DNA of 64,000 nucleotides from NCBI RefSeq assembly GCF_010015445.1, contig NC_053133.1, positions 2,518,266 through 2,582,265 on the forward strand, read 5' to 3'. The stretch's first letter is position 1, and each line of letters starts with the position of its first letter. Below the pieces are notes generated by a model, which saw only the letters and a list, made by a program, of their open reading frames with translations, did no database searches and had not been told where the DNA came from. Both the position numbers and the translations under genes were made by a program. Below, one piece after another: positions 49,400-62,156 of the stretch. This DNA is from Perca fluviatilis (Eukaryota > Chordata > Actinopteri > Perciformes > Percidae).

Positions 49400-49652
49400 A
49401 TGCTTCCAGGGGTCGGCGTGTTCGGCACCAGCCTGACCACCAGGGTGATCATCCCGCTGCTGAAGAACGAGGGCTTCGCCGTCAAAGCGCTGTGGGGCCG
49501 GACCCAGGAGGAGGCGGAGGAGCTGGCCAAGGAGATGAACGTCCCGTTTTACACCAACCGGATCGACGATGTGCTGCTGCACCAGGATGTGGATCTGGTC
49601 TGCATCAACCTGCCGCCGCCTCTGACGCGGCAGATCGCAGTCAAAACGCTGG
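49400..49652 (+). CDS. gfod1: GFOD1, first coding exon (partial gene)
   Basis: Encodes [20 protein letters not shown] through '[20 protein letters not shown]' to TLG, then gtgagt (phase 1). This is the N-terminal Rossmann, NAD(P)-binding part of the Gfo/Idh/MocA family, with the glycine-rich 'GVGVFGTS' loop. It matches GFOD1; GFOD2 differs in 'ARVLVPLL' and 'CISIPPPLT'. Catalytic activity is not established for this family member. The second coding exon, which holds most of the protein, is not in the window; GFOD1 in other vertebrates also has two coding exons and a very long intron. Confidence 0.93.
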
Positions 49653-49702
49653 GTGAGTCCTGCAGCTGCTGGGCGGGCGGGAGGGAGGGATGCTGCGGCC
49701 CT

Positions 49703-49738
49703 GGTGTGGTGTGGTGTGGTGTGGTGTGGTGTGGTGGG
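49703..49738 (+). repeat. GGTGT minisatellite
   Basis: About seven units of GGTGT starting 50 bp after the gfod1 exon 1 donor. Confidence 0.9.
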
Positions 49739-51371
49739 GCAGGGGTGGATGGTTCAATGGTGGTTGGCGAGCCGACAGGCAGTACACCGGGCCACTCGCA
49801 TGTCAACTTTGTGGGTTTATTGTCCTGCAGTGGAGCAGACTAACAGTCCAGTCAGGTTGGAGATGAGATCATAGGTGCATGGGGCTGGAGGGAGGATTGA
49901 TGCCATGAGCAGCATCCCATAATGTTTCTTAACATCAACCCTACTGATGAAAAAAACTCCAAAAGTAGGGCCTTGCTTACCCAACGTAATATCGTAATAG
50001 GGCTTAAGTGGTGTCTTTTCCTGGTTTTTAAAGGCTACATGACAGTAAAGTGATGTCATTTTCTGACTTTATGAGAGCTTTCTATTATTCAGTCATTATG
50101 TCCACATTACTGATGACTATTTATCTTAAATCTAATTGTGAGGATATTTAGTCAAAGCACCAGTTGTCAACCCTACAATATCGTCACACTGTCGACATCG
50201 AGGTATTTGTCTGGACTCGTCTTCAGGTGCAGCAGTGTGTGCAGTAACGCTACTGTCGAGTAGAGGCAAGAATGTCACTTCGACTTTATTGTGTGTAATT
50301 TAATTTTTATCGTCATTCTGCCGCTTTTTTAGATGTTATTGATGCTGTGCTTTACACACTGGGACATGTGAAAGTCGGTAAAAGTCGGCCACTAGTGACG
50401 TTTGTTGATCTTCTAGCCCACTGATATTTAGGCACCCGCCATCTCCTTCTGTATTGTATGTCTATGTTGTTTTCAAAATTGCCTTGCTGTAATTGCCCAC
50501 AGGGAACAAAATAAAGTTGAAAGTTGAATTTATAATTCCCTCCCTCGAGCACAGGATTTAAATATTGAGACCTTCTCTGACAGGATAGGCTACAGTTTCT
50601 GTCTCAGCACATCCGACATGTCCTGCCTGTGTGATGTTAATGTATTGTATTAAAAGAGGCCTGATTGTCTTGATTGTATTGCTAAGGAAACAAGCCCACA
50701 GCAAAACTGGATGTGGGCTTAGGGGACTCCCCGTTTAACAAAGCCCTTGGTTAAATGCTAAACTTAACCTGTGCTAGTGAAACTGGCAGACACAGAAGAT
50801 GCCTGAATGCAAGAAAAGAGAGACACACAAAGAGAGGTTGTTCTAGTTTAAATCTGGAGCAATGCAGCTTATTTTGGAGATCCCATTCGGGGAGCCGTGG
50901 AGCCGCTGTGAAAGAACGGAGGCAAGGACTACGAGCTGTACTCCACACCGGCTTTATTTACACCACAGTTTGGCAGCAGAGCTCAGCTGGCAGTAAGCTT
51001 GAATAGGTCAGGTTTGTGGCTGAAAAACAAATGGGTCTAAAGATACTTAGCGTCCAGGGAGTAATGGGGTGGAACACATCGGGTCTTAGCTACAAACCAG
51101 TTTTCTGGGGGAGGACAGCAGGGCTGCAAGTAGTGATGATCTTCATTATTGATTCATCTGAGAATTTTTACGTTTCATGCATTTATAAAACACAATTTTC
51201 CAGAGCCCAAAGTGACATCAACCAACTGTCTAAAAACCAAAATGAGCCATTGTAGTTGTTCTGGAGCTTTCAATCATAACGCATGATCTTCATCACTAGA
51301 TAGAAAAACAAATGGGAATTTGATCTGCAATCGAGGGTTGGGCATTGTTTTGATTTTAACAATTCTGGTTC

Positions 51372-51481
51372 CAGGACAGCTTAAGGGGAGAGAGGGGGGA
51401 ATGACATGCAGCAAAGGGCCACAGGGCAGAGTTGAACTCGGGCCCGCTGCCGGCTCTACCAACTGAGCTATCCGGGCGCCC
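51372..51481 (-). mobile_element. tRNA-derived SINE, copy 3 (shortened)
   Basis: The reverse strand has 'gggcgcccggatagctcagt', then a B-box-like 'gagttcaactct' and 'tgctgcatgtcattcccccc'. The middle is deleted relative to the other copies. Confidence 0.8.
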
Positions 51482-52203
51482 TTGATTCTGATTCTTTGAG
51501 AGCTGGTGTTGAAACGGGTCACATATACAAGATAAAAACATTTTTATTTTTATTCAAAGGTGATTTACAGTTTTGCCGGGCTTTTTCAGCCATACGTTAG
51601 AGCGCCGCTTACTGTGCTCCATGGTGCCAACACAACAAGCGCCTGGCCGCTATGGAGACCAAATGTTGCCCATGTTAAATTTGAAACCAATGATCAGATT
51701 CTGAACCAAATTTTCCAAATGATTCCAATGTAATTGTAATTTTTTTAAACAATTCCAAGTTGGAACTGGTTCTCGATGCCCAATCCTAGTGCACTCCCAT
51801 AACTACTTGGCAAAGCCCATCTTCTGGTGAAGCCCATGTGATATGATTTAAAGCACCAGAGTGGCTACTAAATGGACCTTGTCAACTACAGTTAAGTGCA
51901 CTTTTGTCAACTGCTGTTTCCAAGGTGAAGATCAAACTTTGAAGCTCAATAATGTATTCATATTGCAGCCGCAGCATCTGTATTGCAACGTATGCCTTCA
52001 AAATCTATAAACCTGAATATTAGAAACCAAATATTACAAAAAATAGATGTGTACGAATCCTAGTGCAGTGAGAACATACTATGGACCTCACCCATTTATC
52101 CTGTCATGTACAGTATTATTGTACGACAGAGACTATGATCCACCAACCGGATCGACGACGGTGGTTCTAATGAGCAAGGCTGCTGTGACTCTAGAAGAAG
52201 TCT

Positions 52204-52310
52204 CGCATTGCCAGACCTTCCTCCACAGCGCTGCGGAGGAGGGTCTGGCTAGTCCACACAGCATTCTGGGATGGGAGAGAAACATGCTCTGGTTCATTGG
52301 CATTTCTTAC
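52204..52310 (+). mobile_element. Fold-back MITE (TAGTCTCG family), copy 4, head only
   Basis: Starts 'gtctcgcattgccagacc' with the head hairpin and stops after 'ttggcatttctta'. Confidence 0.75.
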
Positions 52311-52529
52311 AGGAGTGCCTATATTAGCATTATCTCTGTGTGTGAGGGACGGAGATGGGACGGAGATGGAGAGGGAAGAGCTTCGGGAGTCTGAGCTGCA
52401 GAGGGACTCTTATGGAATAGGTCTTGTGACCGGACTCGGCTGATATGTGCTCCTTTTGACCTTAGCGGAACGCCGAGGTCATTAAAGTTTTGAATTAAAA
52501 GACATTGCATCTGCAGCATAAAGGTGTAT

Positions 52530-52862
52530 CAATGAATCAACATTTTAATCGTGATCACGCTTTCTGTCCCTAACTATCACAAAAACAGAGTTATTAGAGA
52601 ACGATTATTTCGCACATTACGTTTTGCAAGTCAACTCTTATTTTGTCTTGTGTTCTGAATGAGAAAAACAAGTTCATAGGGAAAAATTTCCCAGTTCAAG
52701 GTGTTTTCACTGTTGATTTGTTCAACTTTTACGCTGTTTTTTAAGATTCAATAATTGCAACATCTTTCCAAAAGTCAATGAGTAATCGTGTTAAATAACT
52801 GTGATTTCAATATTGACCAAAATAATTGTGATTATGATTTTTCCCATAATAGAGCGGCACTA
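52530..52862. mobile_element. hAT-like repeat
   Basis: Inverted relative of the repeat split at 30985-31865: 'gagtaatcgtgttaaataac', 'atttcaatattgaccaaaat' and 'tcttattttgtcttgtgttc'. Confidence 0.65.
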
Positions 52863-53215
52863 CTAACTAGCTGAATTGGGTGTGTTTCTAAAGGGCTTCC
52901 GCATATTGCCGTGGTTGAAATAGTGTCCCTAAAGTAGCCTGTGACTCCCAATGTAAACGTGTAACTTCTGCCTCGGCATCCCAGCATCAAGATAAGGCCT
53001 CTGTGGCTCCATTCACTCTGACACTGCTGCTACTGTTTGCTCGTTGGCTTCAGTAAATTCTGTGGAGTGGCAGCATGAGCCAACAAGAGGGACAGGCCCT
53101 GAAGTACAGTAGATGGTGTTTGTTTATACCATGACCACACTAATGTCAATATATACACCCGCTAAATCATAGGGCAGACACACACTCTACTGTTGAGGAA
53201 ATAAATCTCTTTCCT

Positions 53216-53483
53216 AAGGAAGGTCTGGCTAGTCCCCACAGCATTCTGGGATGGGAGAAAAAACGTGCTCTGGTTTATTGGCATTTCTTTAAACCAATCA
53301 CAATCGTCTTGGGCGGAGCTAAGCTCCGGACAGAGCCACGGCGCCTCTGGAAGGAACTTGTTTTGGTGGAACATGTGTACGTTCAAACATCGGACATCCG
53401 GCCGAAAATGAGTGAAATCTGGCGTAATTTATGACGGCAACGGAGCAATACCAGAAGTGGAATGTCAAGGATATAGACAAGTC
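53216..53483 (+). mobile_element. Fold-back MITE (TAGTCTCG family), copy 5, internally deleted
   Basis: Lacks the left arm of the head hairpin and the middle, but keeps the body start and the right end ('ggatatagacaagtct'). Confidence 0.7.
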
Positions 53484-54456
53484 TCCACCTAAGCCGAATG
53501 AATGTAACATCAGTCCTGAGAATCAAAACTTACTAAAAGACTTCTCTTAGATCTGATGATTGTAGTCGGTCCCCAGTGGACTTCTTTAGCACGTTTTGTC
53601 TTTAAACTTAGTGTTTTTTATTCATTATCTTCTCTAGCTTTTCTAACATTTTAGACACAGATATGATAATAATAATGGTCCAAAATAATGTGAAATTGCA
53701 TATTTCTTTCATTAAAAAAAAAAAAACATTTTCTTGAGGTAGGACCCCTCTTCCAAATACGTAAGCACCTAAGTCTTCCACAAACCCAGGGAAAAAACTG
53801 GTCAATGTTTGTAAAGTCCAAATGTAACCCTGTATGAAAGTTGCACACGCCAGCTGATCCTGAGCCAGAATCACTAATCACGTCCCGGTGAACTTGACTC
53901 AACCTGTACACCAGCCGCCGCAAACCAGTCAATGACCATTCTTTCTCTCCTTCCTCTCAGCTCATTTCCTCACGGCTCCATTGTGCGAGCGCCGCTTGTT
54001 CCTTTCCCAACCTCCTCTCCTCCCCAGCCAAGTCTGGTATCCAATCCTATTCATGTTCTGTTGGATTACAAACATAACAACAGTGTTTGCAAATTCTGTT
54101 GAACCTGGTTTCAATTATCATACAAAAAGTCAGAATCGGAGTCCACCGTGTACGTATTGGTGAGGCTACTTTACTGGCCGATATCGTTGTCAGTACTTAT
54201 AATATGTTTGGGTAATCATTTATGATTATGTTTCAATATGGATTGGCCTGTTTATTTTTGATTATTCTATTGATTATTGTACCTATAAAGTGAAAAATGC
54301 TGCTCAAGTTGACATCTTTGTCTGACCAACAGAAAACTCAAAAAGAAAAGTTCATTTTCAATGATATAAAACTGAGGAAAGCATCAAATCACCACATTGT
54401 AGAAGCTGAAATCAGAGCAAGTTTTTTCATTTCTGCTTAGCCTAATAAATGACCGT

Positions 54457-54771
54457 AAAGCTTTCGTGCGTAACTACAAAGCTAATTAAGACTATCAGCT
54501 CCACACAACTCTCTCTGGATTTCTCATTAGGACTATGTTCAGAAACTGGTGTTGTCCGGCAACTTTCACGCACAGAAACTCGACATAATTATCTTTTTAT
54601 TTTTTATTTTAATCCTCTGTGTCCTTCTTGGCTTCTAGTAACTGGGTGGAGGAGGCGTGGGGGCGGTGCGTGATCACGGAAGGCTTGTATCATGTGGACA
54701 TGCCGACAATGTTGTTGTCATTACTTAGAATTCCTCATGGGGGCGACAGAAACTACGCACTATAGCTTAAA
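54457..54771 (+). mobile_element. Short DNA element, 'AAGCTTTAGTGC' family, copy 3
   Basis: More diverged and internally deleted copy of the element at 6048-6426, with the same ends, in the gfod1 intron. Confidence 0.7.
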
Positions 54772-54892
54772 CGACTCAGCAGTATAAAGATGTATGTTTT
54801 GATGCGCTTTGCTTTGGACCTTGTAAGAATTCAGGAGCACATGTACATCTCAGTTGGGGGTCTGGTGTTAGGCTACAATTATTTATTTACTT

Positions 54893-55073
54893 TGAAACGT
54901 ACACCCATTCCACCAAAACAAGCTCTTTCCCGAGGCTATTTTGCAGAGGCACCGTTGCTCCGTCCAGCGCTTAGCATCAAGAGCATGTTTTTCTCCCATA
55001 CTGTAATGCTGTGTGGACTAGCCAGACCCCTCCTCCACAACGCTTTGGAGGTGGGTCTGGCAATGCGAGACTA
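54893..55073 (-). mobile_element. Fold-back MITE (TAGTCTCG family), copy 6, inverted
   Basis: Reverse copy ending 'ctggcaatgcgagacta' at 55073, with the head hairpin at about 55020-55060. Confidence 0.75.
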
Positions 55074-55432
55074 CTTCGGGGCTAACTCTGGGTCTTGATG
55101 AGCTGCAGCATTTATTCATGGACAAACTGATACCGTTCAGTACATTTACTACCACAACTTTACCGTTAATTTGTTCGCTGCTCCGATCGCAAACACCTGT
55201 CTGGTCCGATCCACCATCTTTCTCTAGCTGGCTCGGCCACACACTCACTACGTACACACTACGCATTGAGCTAGTATTTAAAGGAGCAACGCTACTCTTG
55301 CCAAAATCTTATATGAGAACATGTGGATTGCTCTTAAACCCGGCCTTGGCCATTTTTGCACAGTATTACTGCTAGCCTTAAACTTGCGTGTGTTGTTTTA
55401 CAAGTTTTTTTTTTTTCATCTGCTCTCATTCA

Positions 55433-55969
55433 TACAGTACAGGCCAAAAGTTTGGACACACCTTCTCATTCAATGTGTTTCTTTATTTTCATGACTATTT
55501 ACATTGTAGATTCTCACTGAAGGCATCAAAACTATGAATGAACACATATGGAATTATGTACTTAACAAAAAAGTGTGAAATAACTGAAAACATGTCTTAT
55601 ATTTTAGATTCCTCAAAGTAGCCACCCTTTGATTTTTGGTAATCACTGCAAATCCTTGGTGTTCTCTCAATGAGCTTCATGAGGTAGTCACCTGAAATGG
55701 TTTTCACTTCACAGGTGTGCTTTGTCAGGGTTCATTAGTGGAAGTTTTTCCCTTATTAATAAAAAAGCAAACTGTGGCTACTTTGAAGAATCTAAAATAT
55801 AAGACATGTTTTCAGTTATTTCACACTTTTTTGTTAAGTACATAATTCCATATGTGTTCATTCATAGTTTTGATGCCTTCAGTGAGAATCTACAATGTAA
55901 ATAGTCATGAAAATAAAAAGGAAACGCATTGAATGAGAAAGTCTGTCCAAACTTTTGGCCTGTACTGTA
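55433..55969. mobile_element. Tc1/mariner MITE with about 190-bp inverted ends
   Basis: TACAGTACAGGCCAAAAG at one end and its inverse at the other, bounded by TA. The inverted repeats extend about 190 bp inward ('gtagccaccctttg' / 'gtggctactttgaa'), around a centre of about 150 bp without transposase. Confidence 0.88.
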
Positions 55970-56687
55970 TATATGTCACATAAGCCCACAGGGGCCAGGT
56001 GTTTCCGACCCTGTTGTTGGTTAGATTGTGTAGCAATGAAAAACCAAACAATTCTTTTTTTGTGATCGCAGCTTTTGCGATTTGTCAGTCTCGTTCTATT
56101 TATATATTATAAATGCGTTCATTTAAGGGTCCCACTTCTGATAAGATAAATAAACCAGTATGAAGTGAAACAAGCATTGTCAGAAAGTTGAAAACAGGGC
56201 TGTTAGTCTGAGCTCATGAATATTTAAATTGTTGATGTTTTGGAAATACATGGTTTACACAGGACAACAACAATGTTACATATTTTCTACCTTTTGAAGA
56301 GATACTTACATAGTACTTTTAAATTTTCTGCATACCCTCTCAATTACAGTGTTTTAAAAGTCCAATAAAACCATTGTACAAAAAGTAGACACGTAAGAAA
56401 TAAAAGTCATCCAAATGAGTCAAAATGATCCCCATAAGACGTCAGTCCAAATGTCAGAATATTGCATCACCACAATGCATGACACCTCCAGGAAAGTTTC
56501 ACGCACTGAGGCCAGTGAGAATGCAAAACTAACTTCCTCTTCTGTCAGGGTGTGTGAGCTGATAGTAATCTGCCTGTGGCTAGCTTATTGCTTACCCCAT
56601 GAGCTAAGTTGATAAGTGTGATCAGACTTCTTCAACAGAGGAATGTGAACTCTGGCTTTGAAAACCATTTTGTGTTATTTTCTGTCT

Positions 56688-57010
56688 TAAAGTTCTCATA
56701 TTATGCTCATTTTAGGGTTCATAGTTATATTTTGGGTTTCTACTTAAACAAGTTTAAATGCTTTAATGTAAAAAAAAACACTTTATTTTTCTCATACTGT
56801 CTGTCTAAATATACCTGTATTCACCCTCTGTCTGAAACGCTCTGTTTTAGCGCCTGTCTCTTTAAGCCCCCCCTCCTGAAAAAGCCCGGTCTGCTCTGAT
56901 TGGTCAGCATTTCCGGGTCTTCCGCATCTGCGCTCTCAGTGTCTCTGCACCATCATTGCAGCCGGTGATGACTGTAATGGCACTGTAGCGTCACTTTCCA
57001 CCTATATATA
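56688..57010 (+). mobile_element. Interspersed repeat (non-autonomous), copy 1
   Basis: Starts 'agttctcatattatgctcat' and runs to about 57010. Its start is the reverse complement of the end of 61100-61400 ('atgagcataatatgggcgct'). Confidence 0.6.
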
Positions 57011-57181
57011 GTATACTTGTGACATCACAACTGTACGAAGTCCTGGCAGCTTGTTTAATGGCACAGTTTCTGAATACGGGCTGTGTGCATTTCTCTGTGG
57101 ATTGAGCGTTTTGATACTTTCAAATTATTAATATACAGTAGTACCTCGACCTGATTTATAATTTAAAAAAAAGACATGGGT

Positions 57182-57336
57182 CGGGCACCCAGATAGCTCA
57201 GCTCAGTTGGTAGAGCGGGCGCCCATATATAGAGGTTTACTCCTCGACACAGCGGGCCTGGGTTCGACTGCGACCTCTGTCCTTTGCTGCATGTCATTCC
57301 CCCTCTCTCTCTCCTTTCATGTCTTCAGCTGTGCTG

Positions 57337-57419
<83 letters not shown>

Positions 57420-57481
57420 GTCTGTTTAAAAAAAAAAAAAAAATAAAAAAAAAAAATAAAAAAAAAAAAAAAAAAAAAAAA
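57182..57481 (+). mobile_element. tRNA-derived SINE, copy 4, with very long A-rich tail
   Basis: tRNA-like head with A box ('tagctcagctcagttggtag', with a CTCAG duplication) and B box ('gggttcgactgc'), then the SINE body to about 57340. An A-rich tail follows for about 140 bp, with one short break near 57418. The long intact tail suggests a young insertion. Confidence 0.85.
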
Positions 57482-57904
57482 ACTTTTAATTTGTCTTTTA
57501 GCCCATTTTAATGTTACACTAAATATATATCCTGCCTTGAAGTCAATTATATTTATATTGTGCAAGTGAAATGCAAATGTCTCTCAAAATGTGTTATTTG
57601 GCTTTGTCTCTAGACCATATGATGCCCTAGCCTTACTAAGCACTTCCAGGCAGTAATGTTGTTGGTCACAGAGGGGTGGAATCTGGTCGGCCACCACTGT
57701 TGCCCCCCCCCCCCCTACCAGAGTCCGAAGGGGATATTTAGTTGGTATATAAGTATCATGGATGTACTCTTGAGCAGGCCTACTGGGTAGAAGCCCATGG
57801 GCCCTGGAACAGAACCTCTGAATGAATGAATGACTGTTAACATTTGTTGTTGGAGAGTCAATCAAATGACTTCAAAGAGCAAGCAGGCCAAATCACATGC
57901 GAAA

Positions 57905-58045
57905 TGACGGAATAGAGACGTAAAATGACTAAAAAGAGATGTCAAATGACTAAAGTAAGTTACGATGGCTAAAAAAAGAGCCGTAAACCACTAAAACTTG
58001 ATGCCGAACTACTAAAAAGAGTGTACAATGACTAAAGAAAAGTCG
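57905..58045 (+). repeat. Degenerate tandem repeat, about 20-bp unit
   Basis: Recurring 'atgactaaaaagag' motifs with many changes. Confidence 0.6.
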
Positions 58046-58361
58046 CCTAAACTGACTTAAAGCAGACATGTAGTATGAAATGCCTACTTTAACTATATTG
58101 ACTTGAGCAATGAGGGAAAAGTGGAAAAACACCGGTACAACATGCTCCACAGGTTGTTCAGATTTGACCAGAGTAGGCTCGTCCCCCTCAATCCAGCAAA
58201 CCAGTCAGTCTTGTTGGGCCGCATCTCTCCTTCCAGATGGATTTCTCTCACTTTCTTTTCCTCCTTTCTCCTTGTCACTACTATGGCATTCCTGAGGCAT
58301 CTGATGTCAACTTAGGCTTTCTTGGTGTGTTGGGAAGGCAGGGGACCTCGCACTGTGCGCA

Positions 58362-58397
58362 CACGCACGCACACACACGCACACACACGCACACACA
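58362..58397. repeat. (AC)n/(CACG)n microsatellite
   Basis: Short AC tract with CG interruptions. Confidence 0.85.
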
Positions 58398-58966
58398 AAG
58401 ACAGACTTGTGTGAGGCTGAAGGATTTCTTGGCCACCAGCTTGTGAAAGTATGATTTCTTAAACCAGAGGATTTTGAAGGATGAAGGATTCTTTGGTCTG
58501 TTTTTTTTTCTACATTAGCATTTCCAATATACTGCAGCCTGAGGAATTCAGACACTGTATGTGTCAGAGCCTTAAGATACATTTTAGTGTGGCCGATTGT
58601 AAGTTTCTCAGTAGAATTAGTTATTATCTATATTTAATGTCGCTTGAAGCAGTAGCTCTTTAATGTTTCAGAGCTGTAGTTTATTCATGGGATCAATGCT
58701 TGTAAAAATATGAAAAATGGGAAGGCTGGTGCCCCAGTTTCTTTGTCTTTTAGGTTTAGAATACAGTTTTTTTTTGGGTTTTTTTAGGCATCATTCTAAT
58801 GTCTGTAAAAAAAGGTTCTCAGGTGTGAACATATCCAAAGTGTCCTGCTTTAATGCTACAATAAGAGGACAGGAGTTTATGAACTCGCAATACAGAAAGT
58901 ATACTTTCTGTACTAGAACATAAAATAAATTATTAGCTTTATACAGAGCTTTCAACCACACCTTCT

Positions 58967-59012
58967 GGTCTTCCTCAGCAGATGAAGTTTGCTTTGTCTG
59001 CTGAGGAAGACC
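58967..59012. repeat. Perfect 16-bp inverted repeat
   Basis: Arms 58967-58982 and 58997-59012 (GGTCTTCCTCAGCAGA) with a 14-nt loop. Confidence 0.9.
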
Positions 59013-59034
59013 GTGAAATATGTCTGAAAGTTCT

Positions 59035-59320
59035 GGGCTGTAACTATATTTCCTTTTCCTTATCGATTAATCAGGGGATTATTTTCTCAATTAACATTTG
59101 ATTTATTAAATCTTAGAAAATGATGATTAATGGCTAAAAAAATATTCAGTGTAGTAACACATAAGATGAAAAAAACAAGCAAATCATCACAATTGAGAAG
59201 CTATATTAGGGAGTGTAAATTGATTAATAGAATTAGTCAGTGTTGTCAAATTAGTTGCAGATTATTTTCTGTAGATGAACTAATTGATTGTTTCATCCTT
59301 TTATTGTCGTTGACATCAAC
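59035..59320. mobile_element. hAT-like repeat fragment
   Basis: 'gggctgtaactatatttcct' and 'ttatcgattaatcaggggat' match the common fish hAT end 'GGGCTGTAACTAACGATTA'. Right end cut by the TG tract. Confidence 0.6.
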
Positions 59321-59337
59321 TTTTGAAGATTGTGCTC

Positions 59338-59507
<170 letters not shown>

Positions 59508-60138
59508 AGCAGCTTGTGTGCCGGCCAGATGCTGAGAGGCAATCTGAGAGCTGAACTGAAAACGTTACACCAGCAAGAGTTTCATTTGCACTTTCTGTCC
59601 CTTTGTGCAGTTTAGGTTTGACACTGGGAGGAGGAAGTGGTGGGAGAGGTGCCCCGCAGCACGGTGGTGACCTCTGGGGGGTTCTACAGCGATGAGCAAC
59701 AGGCATGGAAGTGTATCTTTTTATAGCAGTTAACGGCACTTCATGACGTTTATGTAAATCCCCCTTCATCACGTTGCTCTGTTATTTATCAGATTGGGAA
59801 ATGGAACAAATTCTGTCATCACATCAAGTAGAAATGTAACCACACACACACTCACCGTGAAATCCAAAGAGCTGCTGAAAGGCCTCCCCAAACCTTTTTA
59901 AAGTATATCCCAAATGAATGGGATCTCTCTCTCATGTCAGTGATAGAAACTATCAGGTATCAGGTCTGAGCCACTCACCCCTACCGACCGGACTGTGCTG
60001 CTGTCTTAGAATAGCATTTAATACTCATCCCGCTCCAATAATATTTTGAAGCAAAGTAGATGGGCACTTTGGGTAATTACCCAGCCTCCATTACTTCATA
60101 CAAGGGCTGGGCATATGGCCATATCTTCGATGCCGATA

Positions 60139-60503
60139 TACAGTACAGGCCAAAAGTTTGGACACACCTTCTCATTCAAATGCGTTTCCTTTTTATTTTC
60201 ATGACTATTTACATTGTAGATTCTCACTGAAGGCATCAAAACTATGAATGAACACATATGGAATTATGTACTTAACAAAAAAGTGTAAAATAACTGGAAA
60301 CATGTCTTATATTTTAGATTCTTCAAAGTAGCCACCCTTTGCTTTTTTTATTAATAAGGGAAAAACTTCCACTAATGAACCCTGACAAAGCACACCTGTG
60401 AAGGTAAAACCATTTCAGGTGACTACCTCATGAAGCTCATTGAGAGAACACCAAGGGTTTGCAGAGTTATCAAAAAAAGCAAAGGGTGGCTACTTTGAGG
60501 AAT
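60139..60503. mobile_element. Tc1/mariner MITE, second copy, left piece
   Basis: Same element as 55433-55969 in reverse orientation, from TACAGTACAGGCCAAAAG to 'gtggctactttgaggaat'. The rest of the right inverted repeat is found at 62233-62386. Confidence 0.85.
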
Positions 60504-60504
60504 A

Positions 60505-61100
60505 TTTTTTTTTTTTTTTTTTGGTATCCAGAGCATTACAGAAAACAATAACCACAAGTCAGGGACGTATTCACAAAGACACAGAGAGACAAGCAGTAGA
60601 ATCCACATTAGTACGATCAAAAAACATCTGGCCAACCTCCAGGTTATTACCCGTCACATTTCTCATGGATTTCACATACAAAAAAGAAAGCAAAAAAACA
60701 AACAACAAAAACAAAACAATTGACTGTCTTTTGATAACTTGTGCTTAATCTTCAATAAAAGGTCTGGCTGGTACCACAACTTGAACTATATACATTATAG
60801 AACTGTGTGTACTTGAATTAAATGTACTTGAATTAAATGCATGTAGTATACATTATATAAAGTCTACTCTTCTGGGAGCAATATATACGGTCCACTTAGA
60901 CCATAAGCTGGCAAAATCTTCTTGGCCGAAGTTTGAGATAATATGTCAATCTCTCCATTTTGTATATGTCATAAACTATGTCTATCCAGTCATCGATCGA
61001 AGGAGCCTGTTGCTTCAGCCATTTACGAGTTATGGCCTTTCTACCTGCAGCTAGTAAGATGGACATAAGCTTCTTGTCATGGTCACTTTGGAACACACGT
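60505..61100 (-). mobile_element. L1/Tx1-like LINE 3' fragment
   Basis: The minus strand encodes 'AAGRKAITRKWLKQQAPSID' and 'DIVYDIYKMERLTYYLKLR', the typical end of L1/Tx1 ORF2, in 60896-61096. A T run at 60507-60522 is the tail as seen from the + strand. Confidence 0.75.
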
Positions 61101-61400
61101 TATAATGCTCGCCTAGCTGCTAGCGTAGCACGCCCTCATACTCTGCTTCTGACTGGCTAGTAGTCCTTACCTAGCTACTGAGCATGTGCGACTCCCAACA
61201 AAGATGGGATAGAAGTGAGAGGTCTCACTCTGTAGCTAAAACAGAGAGCTCAACACACAGGGTGAAAAGAGGAGCTGCAGCAATGTGCAGCACAACAAAA
61301 ATATGGTGTTTTTTGAAAATTAAAACACATAAACCTATTCTGGTACAACCTCTAAATACAATTATGAACCTGAAAATGAGCATAATATGGGCGCTTTAAG
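61100..61400 (-). mobile_element. Interspersed repeat (non-autonomous), copy 2
   Basis: Inverted relative of 56688-57010, part of the insert that splits the Tc1 MITE. Confidence 0.6.
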
Positions 61401-61427
61401 GCCTGAGAATAAAGAGGTGTTGTTTAC

Positions 61428-61652
61428 TTCATAGGCTGTGTATTTGTGTTACCACATTATCTGGGTCACATGACAGCGATATATAACAAAAGATGGATCC
61501 TGGAATTCATTCAAAACCTTAATTTGTTTAACGAAAGTAATACTTTAATAAATGTAAATGTAATAAATTAAAGAGACAATTTCATATTGTTAATCGCAAT
61601 TATTTCTGCGAAAATTAATTGTACAGCAAAATTTTGAATTGTTACAGCTCTA
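61428..61652 (-). mobile_element. hAT MITE (TAGAGCTGTAAC family), copy 4, partial
   Basis: Matches 28440-28658 ('cataggctgtgtatttgtgt', 'gatggatcctggaattcatt') and ends with the same GAATTGTTACAGCTCTA. Confidence 0.7.
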
Positions 61653-62152
61653 ACAAGAAGATACATGGAAGTAATTTATCAAAGCCTTAAATTGACTGAT
61701 AGATGGGGGGGAGACCAATTTTAAGTTGCTTTGTGCCACTTTCCCGATTGTGGAGTATTAGGGATTTATTCAGGTGTCTCATCATCCAGATGAGAGCCAG
61801 TCTGAGTGAGAGTAAGCAGCATATGGCAGCCATGGTTGGTCCACACTCTGATGAGCACTCAGACACCTGCTCTGAAGGGCCACCCAAAGGCAAAGAGCTA
61901 TTTATAACCTGACTGCAAAGGGCACCCAGGCGTCATCATAAATACATGTTCCAACCCCCGATGCTCTTATGCAACTGAACTTCCAACCGGTGATCAGCTC
62001 TTTGACGGCCCACTCAACTTTTTTTTAAAAGGGCTAAAATGTACAGACTGACAAATTAAAGGGACATTCACAGTTTTTTCTCCTCACTCTCTGGGTAACA
62101 AAATATAAAATATAATGCTCCAGCTGTTTTCCCATTTTTCAAAAGAGGGATA

Positions 62153-62156
<4 letters not shown>

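Noticed and set aside
57182..57260. Possible tRNA gene
   Set aside because: The A and B boxes are there but the cloverleaf is degraded, and the sequence runs on into a SINE body shared with three other copies.
57284..57565. Poly-Lys and poly-Phe open frames
   Set aside because: They are the A-rich tail of a SINE.
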